Assembly: GCA_002633005.1 (NCBI GenBank)
Contig: NMRA01000074.1
Coordinates: 128,631 to 192,630 of the forward strand
From: Phoronis australis
Lineage: Eukaryota > Phoronida > Phoronidae
Length of the DNA: 64,000 bases
Direction of reading: 5' to 3'
Shown here piece by piece: positions 50,901 through 62,900 of this stretch. Position 1 is the stretch's first letter; every line of letters starts with the position of its first letter. The notes under the pieces are model-generated. The model was given only the letters and a program-made list of their open reading frames with translations. It was not told the DNA's origin and did no database searches. Made by a program: the position numbers and the translations under genes.

Positions 50901-53900
50901 AAATTGCTACTAGGGGGCACACAGGTAGTTGGATCCGTCTGAAATTTCACTCATGCCGTCCCATCTATGATAGGAATATAAGAATGTAAGTCAAAGGGTT
51001 TTGGAGACAGAGTAGCCAACACCGAACGCCGGACAGACGGATGCCGGACAGACGGAAATAACGGCATAATGCGTCCACACAACGTCACAAGTGTGCGGGC
51101 GCATAAAAATGCAGGCACGGGACCAATATCTCACGAAAACTCCAATGCAGGCAAACAACTTTCCGTTCTCAATCTCTCTAGATAATAAAGAGATGGCCTC
51201 CTTTAGCATACTAATGACCCAAGTTAATGTCGCGTCTCATACGCACAACAGTCGTGAAACCATTTGCCAATAGGTTCTAGAGCACCAATGATAGTAAACA
51301 AAGAATTTACATTGCCTGCTTTACTTAAAGCATGCTGGCCTCAACATTATCCACATTACAAAAAGTGCCAAAATGAAATCTTGTAGCTTTTCAGTGACAG
51401 GATAAAATGCCTCTCCAGTGGTAAAGACATAGTGTAAACTAGCATAGCTTACGATTTCTTTCAAAGTCTTCTTTCAACTTGCCCAGCACTTCATAGGCAG
51501 AGAAAAAACGGAATGGAAACTGACGACTGTTGATCACAGCTCCCTGCAAACATAGAATGGGAACTGACAACTGTTAATCACAGCTCCCTGCAAACATAGA
51601 ATGGGAACTGACAACTGTTAATCACAGCTCACTGCACTCATAGAATGGGAACTGACAACTGTTAATCACAGCTTCCTGCAAACATAGAATGGGAACTGGC
51701 AACTGTTAATCACAGCTCCCTGCAAATACAAAACCCACAGTTGTGAACCACCTGCATTATGTATTTTTTGAGATATTAACATATTAATTTAAGTTGCACC
51801 CTCAATTTAACTTGTATGCGGGTTAGGATTATTTTCAACAGCTTGAATTTGAGAAAAAAACAATGTAAATAATGGTTGGACAAATCAAAGTAAATGCCTG
51901 CATAGAAGAAAGAAAACTAATTTGTTCTCAAAATTAGACACCACTACATATACAGGGAGGCTAATTCTAGACTTGACACAGACTATGAGAGATATCAAAC
52001 TGCAAATCTCTCAAGTTTCAAGCCCTTCTTAAACTAAACCAATTAACTGTACATTAACCGTCACCTTTTTCAAGTTGGAAAAACTCAAAAAAAAGAGAGC
52101 AAGAGTCAATAGCTTCACAACTGTTTGGTTGATTTCTTATTCCATCTTGAAGTCAATCAACGTTTAATATCACGAATTTCGCCCAGGCAAGGGACATGTT
52201 GTTTTATATATGAGATCACCTTATACCCGACCTGTTGCAGTAAAATGTAATGATTTCTGGACAATTTTTTCAAAATGTTTAAGTCCCGTTTCCAAAGCAA
52301 GAAAGATTTTACCTGGTCACACAATTTCTTTAAAACCCAGCTGTGGTGTTTCTCTGAAATGCCAGCTTGGATGAGATTTCTTAGATTTCTCAGCATGGCC
52401 ATGTATGGAAGTTTCTTATGGTCTGAAAAGCAGCACACAGAATTTTACAAATCACACAATGTACAGGATATTTGATAAAACAGTTGAGTTCAGACGTCTT
52501 GAGGACACCTGGGGGGCACCTCTTGGGGGGGTACTTCCATAAATGAGGTACACGGTATGTGCCCCTCAGAAGTGTAACTTTTCACAGCCAGTTTATCAAC
52601 AAAAGGCAGAATTTTTTGAAAAAACAGTTCACAAAAGATTTTACTTGGAATGGGAGATAGAAACTCTACAAAAGGTACTTTCATTTGCTTACACTAATTC
52701 CATCATGCTTTTTTAATATTATGTCAAACTTGTAACAAAAGATTTTTTTACTCATTTTTGACACTACAACAATGGGTAAAATTTTAGCTACCCAAAAATC
52801 TCTACAAAAGATTTGCATTTAAGAATTAACCCCTATGAAACAGAGATGATTTTGGAACAGAACTCCACAGAAGGGTCACCATGACTTTTCCATTGAAGCT
52901 CCACTCCATATGACAAGGTGTCTTTCTTGGAGTTTCCTTTCTAAACGGGTGGGTATTCTAGTTTTCCAGCTACTTCCCACCCCCCCNCCCCGTCAAAAGT
53001 ATGAAGGACTACCCCTGGGGATATCAACAGACAGCTGATTAATGGCCCACACCACTGAAAGGCTTGTTACCTCTTGCCGTCCTGCAGGTGACATCTACTT
53101 GCCATCCATTTGCCAAAATATTTATCAAGTGAACTATCAGATCACAGAAAATTTTAAATGCAATGAACCTTACTCAAATCACACATGAAAACATATTATA
53201 ATTTACCCGAATGTCACACAAAAAATAGTATACCAGAAGTTAATATGCAGTAAATGTGCTAACTAGAAAACAACCACTAAATAAATCTATATCCACAGGT
53301 GTAAGCATTCATCAATACGATGATTGCTCAAAACATCAACTAAACACTTGATGTGACACCAAGTCGACAGGAAACTTCTACCAGCAATGGAAAACTTTCA
53401 GAAAACAATAGGGCTCATCACTTGGGACCGGTGACTCTTTTCGCCACCTTTTTATACAACGAAGTGCTACTTGTTCACAGGTGCTGGCATAGGGGAAAAT
53501 GCTTGACTTCATAAAACGACGCTTTTACAGTATATCAGGGTTTGGAATGACCAATGACAAAAAACGCGGAAACTATTACGGCCCAAAACATGCGCACTAC
53601 CCAGCCTTGAAATCGGGAGGACTAAAAAAAAAACGTTACCACCATCAGTAGCATGCGTCTGCGTTTTTTTAGCTCGTCCATCCACTCCCACACCCACACA
53701 TTTTGGCTGCAGAGCCGTAGTATTTGTCACCGTGGTTTACAATCACACGGGATGCCATTGAAAATCCCACCACGCTATCCCAGATGCCCCGGCAATGTTG
53801 ACAATTTACGTTCCTCCGAAACATAAAGAGCAACTTTCGCTTTTCGAGGTGAACGTCGTCGGCAACACCGTGGTAAGAAAGGAATTTGCCAAGGAAATTA

Positions 53901-56900
53901 TATATCATATCCAATTTTTTTACGCGGAAATATAATAAAATGTGCGGACAGAACATTTGAAAAAAGCGGAAATCCGCGTTTCCACGGAAAATTCCAAGCC
54001 TTGGTATATGTGATGAAACCAGATGCATTTTCAAAAAAGGTATAATTGCAGCCTCTAGAGGTCGTTAGTATCTGATCTCATGAGATCAGCCACCACGTTG
54101 CTAGTTGAAAGCCTCCCATTACCAAGAAACCAAAACTCACAAATTAGCCAGGCCTATACAACATCAGTGTTTCCCCTGGGTTTTGCAAGGAGCGTGGTGG
54201 CGAATGACCAAAACGGGGTCAATGCAAAGCACATTGCCGCACGCAAATATGAGAAATGGGATCCCCCTATTAGCTGGGTTTTGAAAGGAGCATGGTGGTG
54301 AATGCTCGACGCGGATGTGGAACACGGCACCACATACGAGCATGGGATGAAGTGAGATCCTCCCATCAGGGAAGAGGGTTGGAGAGGCCTTCCCCGCAGG
54401 CAAAATTTGAAAATTAGATGTAATTGGGTGCAGTTTGCTCATCATAGACAACATAGACAAGACCTTAACCCTAGCATTATGTAGTGAAGTATCTGGGTAA
54501 AGAACACTTCGCAAGACAAGTTGGGAATGAAGTGTCCGGCATAGTGATAGTGTGATCTCTTGAGTACAAAAAACAGTGTTAAAATTCAGTTATCCATGAA
54601 GTGACAAACATAGATCAAAAATATTTCAACTTTGTAGACATTATAAACTAATTTGTGTAATGAAACTTCCGTTGGTACCGTCTTGCTAAACATAAATCAG
54701 TGACAGTGGATTGGCGTTGGCCGGTGTAGCAGATGATGTAATAATCCAGTCCATGCAGATGAATCTGAGACTGGTTAACATTCAATATCCTCATTTTGGT
54801 GCAGGCAGGGCTATTGTTGATTAAACAGTTGGATGTCACGCCTTGCAGTATAAAAATGAATGAAGCAGAAATCTTATTGTTTCTTACTTCATTAGCGAGC
54901 CCAGGTGCTTTCCCATTTTAGAAAATTCGTATTGAAGTCGTTGCCTGGTCCCCGGCTGTATTAAGTATATAATATGCATTTGTCGGATAACCAGGCAGAA
55001 ACGAGGTACGAAAGGAGATTAGGGATTGAATGACTGTTTAACGGGGGCACAATTCAAGATCCCATTGTAAAAATATTATTTTTCTCTTTCGATCCACAAA
55101 CAGCGAGAGGTGCCATGTGACTTATACTTACCGTATTCGCCGTAATAACCGCCCAGGGCGCTTAGAAAAGTTTGGTTCAGGGGGGGCGCTTATTATAACC
55201 CAAGGCGGTTGAAACCCGGTCTCCGAAACGGGTGAAATCGGAAGCTAAGATTCACCAAATTTACGCTCTTTGACGTATATGTAATCTATGAAAGACTTTC
55301 AACAAAACTGTGGTGCATTGCTATCAAACTTTCCTGCTAAATTGCGATCATTTTACAGAAAATTGTGCTGAAATCCCAGGGTGAAAACTCGCCAACTGAC
55401 TGCTTCGAAATCGTCGTCTTCGATATGGCGACTTCAATGCTTGAATAAAAATGGTTTCGATAAAGTACCTGAAATCCTCATTAAGTTTTATAAGTAGCGT
55501 CTCTAAGGTCTTTAAGTTCCCGTGGAGTCTGGATTAACGGCAGGTTTAAGTATAAATCTGAGCAACATCGTGCCATCTACATGTATGATCGGCAACACGG
55601 TGAGAAAAATGCCTGGACGAATACGCATGTTGTGACGTTTGTTTTGAAGTTCATCTGCGAATTAGCGAGTGCGTGCGTGTCACCAGAGTTCATTTGCCAA
55701 AGCAGAGACCGTCTTTCGGCCAGAGCCACGCAATCTAACTAGATGTGTCTAAAGAAATTTGCACAAGCAGTAGGCCTAAACCAGAGCGTGTTTCATTCAG
55801 CACTTGCCGGTCTCGTGCTAAAAACTTTAGACATTTGTCTCGGCAAGGCCCATATTAGTCGCCGTGTAGCTGAATACGTATGTAACTATCTGACAGTTAT
55901 TTTTTGGTGTAAGGGTGTGTAAGCATTCACTGTCAGTTGTCATTTTATCGGATATTCGGCTTAATAACACCAATTATGGTTAATCAAACAATCCATCTCA
56001 AAAATAACGCAAACATGTTTATAGTATTAGAAATTGTCAGAAATTAGTTCCAATATTCATTTCTTATCGATGCTATGCTACCCGCTTCATGAATGGATAG
56101 TTCCCAACTTATGTCTTTGATGACAGGTTATGTAGCGCGCGCTTCCTGGCCACATGCGTTTAACACTGAGCTATTTTTATTCATGAGACGGTCGATGTGT
56201 CTACTGAAAGGTCAGACCATGGGACACGGTCGTCGCGAGAGCGTAGCAACGCTGTTGCGTTCTTTTTGAAGCGCTGCGTTACTTTGTCGTTGCGTTCTTT
56301 TTGAAGCGCTGCGTTACTTTGTCACGGCTAAATACAAACGTAGCAGTGCCACTGGCGGTCTAGAAGACCCGTGCAAAAATGTTTTGATAAATTGAAGACG
56401 TTACTGTAGCCGAGTTTTAGGACTGTAGGTACGTCATTGTTCGCATGTACACGTTCATGGACTGGGCGCTTATTTCAGCAAAGTCTGAAAACGCGTGGGG
56501 GGGGTGCTTATAGGGGCATGCCTGGGCGGTTATTACGGCGAATACGGTATTCATAATTACTAGCGATCATTTTTACTAGCGATGATTTTTACTAGCGATC
56601 ATTTTTACTAGCGATCATTTTTACTAGCTATCCTTTTTACTAGCTATCCTTTTTACTGACGATCCTTTTTACTGGCGATCCTTTTTACTGGCGATCCTTT
56701 TTACTGGCGATCCTTTTTACTGGCTATCATTTTTACTGGCGATCATTTTTACTAGCGATCATTTTTACTAGCGATTTTTGAGTGGTGGTGAAGTTTCCCC
56801 GTCACGATTAGGTGTATGGTGGTCAATTTGAGTTTGATTTACGAGTGGCGGGGCCAAAAAGGACCGGGGCGGGCCGCCCAGAAGTTTACACGCAGGGGAA

Positions 56901-59900
56901 ACCCTGCAACATGAAAGCATCACTTCAACAAACCTGACCAGAAGCATCCACCAGTAATGTCAAAAAGCTACCTGTCAATCAAATTCACTCACCAATCAGA
57001 TCCTCCCATGTTTTGGCCTTGTTGCCCTTCAAGGACACCTGAGTTTCCCAAGTCTCAGGAGTGGGCAGCTTCATCCGTTTGCCCGCCTTCTCTTCTTCCC
57101 ACATTCCAGGCAGACGCAGTTTGTAGAACTCCTCCAGAGTTTCTGGGTATCTGAACAAGACAGAACACTTAAACTTCATACTCAAAAGATGAAGACTTTT
57201 CATTCCAAAGAAATTATACTTAATTATATTTTGACAAACTGAACTTCCAATAAATGATAACAAAATGCGCTTACTGAGTATATTCGATAAGGCCATCTTG
57301 GATTACACAGCGATAGAACTCTCCTTCGTCCCGTAGGATAAAAAGTGCATTGTTTTCATTGGTCTCATTTTTAGAATGCCGGGAACATTTTCACAGGTCG
57401 TGTCAGAAACCGAACTTAACATCACACATCCTAGGAAATTTGTCAACTTTATCCAACTTTCTCCCATCAAGGGTTGCAGCCCACAGCACAGCAACAATAT
57501 TTAGTTGGCATTGGAAAGACAAATGAGAGTAATGCAGCCGATAAAAACTCCAGTGGCGTGAAAAAAGTTTCAAATTTAAATTGGAATGCTTGATGGATTT
57601 TGCAGCACCGTGGGTAAACACAGCAAGATCTTCTGAGTCTCACCTTGTAATTTGGGACTGCCCTATTGAGGAGCTATTTAAATGTTTCCTATTTCAATAA
57701 CAATTTCAGTGTTCTTTGTTTTCATAATGTTCATACAGTCACAGCAAAACAATCGCTGTGTCGAGTTTTTGTCAGCTCAGATGTTCCACTCATTGGAAAA
57801 TAAGAATCAAAATGACAGTTTCTCTACCATCTGTAACTAAATTTAACAAATTCTTGCTTTTTAAAATATAGTTTTCAACATTATAATATTGACAAAAATC
57901 TTTTCACAACAACCTTTGTGCATGAGACTTGACAAGTGAAAACCATTGCAAAGTATACATGTGAAAAAATTATAAATCGCACCTAGATATGTCCATTGTT
58001 AAGTGCATACTATAGGAATATTTAGAGGGTAAAACCTAACACTCCTAAGTAACAGGGTTGGGACTTATAGTCATTCCTGAACCCAGTCCCAAACAAAGGA
58101 AACATTCATTAAATGTGAATGAGTTTGCCATCTGTGCCATTTAGGTCACAAGAGTCATGAATGACTAAGAGTGATTCGTAGGGAATGCCTTGTATCACTG
58201 AATGACTGTGTCTCCGATAAGTGCATCACCGAGCAACAACTTATGATTTATCACGTACCACGACATAGCAATTCTTACTTTTTACCGATCAAGCACATAA
58301 CGTGATCGACAGGTTCCGCTATGTGTAGCTTGCGTATCAGTTGCTTCAATGTGAATGACAAGCGTTCCAGTTCTTCTTCAGACTCACTGTCACTGCTCTG
58401 TAGATGAGAAGAGTTAATTTAACAAGAGCAACGCAGAGCGTTGAAATGCGCCCACAATTGCACCGCATACGGTATCCTTCTAGGGTTGTTTATTGGTACC
58501 ATAAAGTGGCCAGTAGAGGGCATATATGTAGTATGTTGTACTTAGCAAAATGGAAAGGCATCAGGATGGTCATTGTCTCCTCAATAGGCTAGGGGCAAAA
58601 TGTGAGTAATCTTCATAATACAAGCACATCCTATGCACCAGTTGCTTAAAGCACCACAGAAACATAGAATTAAAAACAAATTTACCAACATACGAGATTA
58701 GCACAGCATTAGAATGCCAGAAACAAATTTCTACTTGGAACTTTTCCTTCACAGTCACGAAGTAACACAAAGTATACACCTGAAGACCTATGAAAATACA
58801 GAGGTCAATGTAAAATACTAAAATTGCCACTAGAGGCAAATACTAAAATTGCCACTAGAGGCATACCGGTAATCAGAATCATCCTAAAGTCGTCATCGTC
58901 CGTTGTCAACATCACATAAATACACTTGCTAAATTTAGTAAAGATCCTGCAAACGGTTTGGGAGATACAGCCATGGGCGCAAAAAAACAAAACTGCCACT
59001 AGGAGGCGCCACAGTAGTCCAAATCGTCTGAAAATCATTGTCAGCTGTCTTCCTTATAGTAAGCACATACACGCCAATTTTCACAATCATCCTTTGAGCG
59101 GTTTGGTTGATAGAGGGGTGGACGCAAAAATACAGACTCGAAAACAGTAAAAATGGCCACTAGGTGGCGCAAACTACGTCGAATCCATCTGAAAACAGTA
59201 GGATAGCGTCATCTCACTAATAGGTGCCTACATACCAAATTTCATGAAAATCCGTTCAATACTTTTGAAGATACAAAGGTAAGCGTAAAAAACTAAAATT
59301 GCCACTAGGGGGCACACCGGTAGTCGGATCCGACCAAAAGTCGTCATCTTCCGTTGTTAACATCATATAAATATACTTACACAATTTGTAAAGATCCTGC
59401 GAACGGTTTAGGAGATACAGCCATAGGCGCAAAAAAACAAAACTGCCACTAGGAGGCGCCACAGTAGTCGAAATCGTCGGAAAATCATCGTCAACCGTCC
59501 TCTACATAGTAAGCATATACATGCCAATTTTCACAATCATCCTTTGAGCGGTTTGGTTGATAGAGGGGTGGACGCACAAAAACAGACTCGAAAACACTAA
59601 AAATGGCCACTAGGTGGCGCAAACTATGTCGAATCCATCTGAAAACGGGAGGATAGCGTCATCTCACTAATAGGTGCCTACATACCAAATTTCATGAAAA
59701 TCCAATAAGGACTTGTGAAGATACAAAGGTAAGCGTAAAAAAATTAAAATTGCCACTAGGGGGCACACCGGTAGTCGGATCCGTCCAAAAGTCGTCATCT
59801 TCCGTTGTTAACATCATATAAATATACTTACACAATTTCGTAAAGATCCTGCGAACGGTTTAGGAGATACAGCCATAGGCGCAAAAAAACAAAACTGCCA

Positions 59901-62900
59901 CTAGGAGGCGCCACAGTAGTCGAAATCGTCGGAAAATCATCGTCAACCGTCCTCTACATAGTAAGCATATACATGCCAATTTTCACAATCATCCTTTGAG
60001 CGGTTTGGTTGATAGAGGGGTGGACGCACAAAAACAGACTCGAAAACACTAAAAATGGCCACTAGGTGGCGCAAACTATGTCAAATCCATCTGAAAACGG
60101 GAGGATAGCGTCATCTCACTAAAAGGTGCCTACATACCAAATTTCATGAAAATCCGTTAAGGACTTGTGAAGATACAAAGGTAAGCGTAAAAAACTAAAA
60201 TTGCCACTAGGGGGCACACCGGTAGTCGGATCCGTCCGAAAGTTCGCACATGCCGTCCCATTCATGTATGGAACATATGTGCCAAATTTCATGAACGTAT
60301 GTCAAAGGGTTTTGGAGATAGAGCAGCAGACGCCGGACGCCAGACGCCGGACGCCGCCCGGACGGACGGACGGACGGACAGAGATGACGGCATAATGCGT
60401 CCACATATAAATATGTGGGCGCATAATAAATGAGCTTGTCTCCTACATCCTTTGCTTTGCGTGAAACTGGATAACAAATTCTTGTTACCGAAACAAATTC
60501 TTGTTACCTCTTTTTCATCGGTTTGGAACACCAAATGAATTTATTCAAGTGAAAGAAAAATGACAAAAAAGGATTTCAGAGAATGGATCTGTATGCAAAC
60601 AATTGGATCGTCTTTAGATTATCAGGTTATTAAAGGTTACAAATTTAGGTCTAAGCTTTTTCAAGCATCAGACAACACACAAAAATTTGAAAATGATGTA
60701 CTTAGAATATCCAATTCAGTTGCTCGACTCAGATTACATGTGATAGCATGCACAAAAACTCTCTCAGTTTCAACCTTTGGAAATGAATTTATTTGTTCAC
60801 AAGTAAATACTTATTTCTGATCATTAACTCTAACAAAAATGTAGCAGTACATGACAAAAATAATCTAGACAAATTAACCCGGAATTCTTCATCATGATGG
60901 CTGAGCACAATGAAATTCCCAGCCAAGGTCACTGAGTACAAGCAGATTTTAGAATGACTGTTATGACGAGGAAACAATACCTTATACAATTACTTCTGGT
61001 GTGTATGGTACCATTAAAAGAAAATCCCCAATTCCTTCAATAAGAAGCCAAACTGTTGTACTGCAACTATTCCTACCTTCTCCACATCTGAATCAGAGTC
61101 CGATGATGAGGACGAGCTAGACAGTGAAGGTTTCCTTTTTGTGTCTTTTTGCTGCTTTGCTGTTTTCTGTTTCTTCTTCACAGATGATTCCTTGTTGTAT
61201 TTTCCTAAAAAGAAACAAAAAACATTGGTTTAATTAAATACTCCACCTTTAAAACAAGACTGGGTACAAGTGGCTTGGGTGATGACAATTTTCAGAAACA
61301 ATGGCTAAATGTTAATGACTTCACTGGTTCACCAGGTGAACATACTAAGACATCTGAATGGTTCAAAAGCCGGAAGTCCTCATCAAGAAACAATCGCGTT
61401 TTACTTGTTTGATCCGGCTGAACTGGCAAATGCAAGTGAGTGTGTCCAATCTGTCAGATGGTTGTAACACTTTAGATATGTTTAACTAGAATTGTTTTGG
61501 CAGTCCACACTTGCAACGGCTTCTGTTAGTATCCCTAGAATATCTGCACTACAATAACTGCCTTTCACAAACTCTGATGCTCCAGTGGTGAGAGTGACAG
61601 ACGGACAGTCCAAAGGTCACAAGTTTAATCCCTGGCTCAGCATTGCAGCCATATATTTGTGTCTGTTCGAGCGAGACGCTTTAACTGCATTGCTCCAGTC
61701 AGTTTGGCTCTAAAAATGATTACCAGGAAGTAACCTGTGATGGATTAGTATCCCAAATATCAAAGACGTCCACTCACACTACAGAAACCGGAGTTAGCAA
61801 CCAGCCTAATAAGCTTAAGGTAGTTTTCCACAGTATGTACATGTAAGCGAACACAGGATTCAAATTATTGTTTGTGTTGGCGTCAGACTTTCGTTAATGA
61901 GTGTTCCACATGCGTGACTTAAACACTTCGCTGACGCATTATTCCTACAGCCTGAAGGTACTCTACTGGTTGTCCATTATGCCCCATTTTTCCATTTATG
62001 CATCAGATGGTAAACAAGATGGAGAAAGAATTGTCCAATGCTATGTCTGGCTAAATACTATTTGAATTACCAAAGATTCAAGTAAAATGTAGCCATGCTT
62101 GGAATCATTCACATATGAATCATTCAACCACTTAATGAATAACTATAATAATTGAAAAATCCTTTTCACAAATCAGCGAGATTTGTAAAGTTCTTTTACT
62201 TAATAGATGGTCATCCTCTTTGTGTTCCCCAGACATGAAAGTGACGTGGGAATGAAAGAACACTCACTAATTCAATGCATCTTGTGTTTGAAAGGAATGG
62301 ACAAAAACACATACATTACAACCACTTTAAGACATGCACATAATATATGCAGGAAGAAATAGCCGCCCGCAGCTTCAAGTGAAGCTCTTGTACCAATATG
62401 TACAACATTAATACAAGACGGTACTTTCTTTCAAAAAATGAATTAGTTCGGTTGTGCATAGGACTAAATACATGCCTATCTTCTAAATAGATGACTGAAC
62501 TCTCCCTTTTATCAGTTGCGACTGCATATGAAGTCTTACAAAAGAACCTACCTAACTGATACACATCAAACTCAGGGAACTTGGCCACCATAGCTTTTCT
62601 CAATGCCGAAGGAAGGGACCCATGTTTCACAGTTTTGTCATAAAATGCCTGCAAAACATTTATTAATGTAACAGTTAAACAATTAACTGAGGGAATCATT
62701 GTAAGTTGACAAATAGGCACGGGTAATTTAGTGACGACATATTTAGTGAACATATCACACGATGCAAAAACAGTGCAGTATACACCGAGTCTAAATTTCC
62801 AGCAAAAGGGAATAGAGCGAAAGACCACAGAACAGTATACGATAGAGCTAGAAATAAATCTAAAAATACATCATTTAGAAGCTGTTAAGAATATGTTCCC

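Larger units (their letters stand above)
47469..51110 (+). repeat. family C repeat, long copy interrupted by an N gap and a family H element
   Basis: It starts caagagcaacgcagagtgttg and ends tgtgcgggcgcataaaaatg. Boxes are seen at about 47862, 48552, 48698, 49042, 50332, 50467, 50762 and 50908. The family H element 49074-50202 interrupts one monomer, and 47953-48545 is N. Confidence 0.85.
54165..56906 (+). mobile_element. family H DNA element, copy 2, with a nested insertion
   Basis: The ends cagtgtttcccctggg and cgcaggggaaaccctg are flanked by the exact 6-bp duplication caacat (54159-54164 and 56907-56912). It aligns with 49074-50202 except for the insertion 55131-56547 and a longer 16-bp array. 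It lies in the intron between exons 5 and 6. Confidence 0.88.

Noticed and set aside
51515-51727. CRISPR-like spaced repeats
   Set aside because: The units are contiguous with no unique spacers, the genome is eukaryotic, and the unit matches the neighbouring exon.
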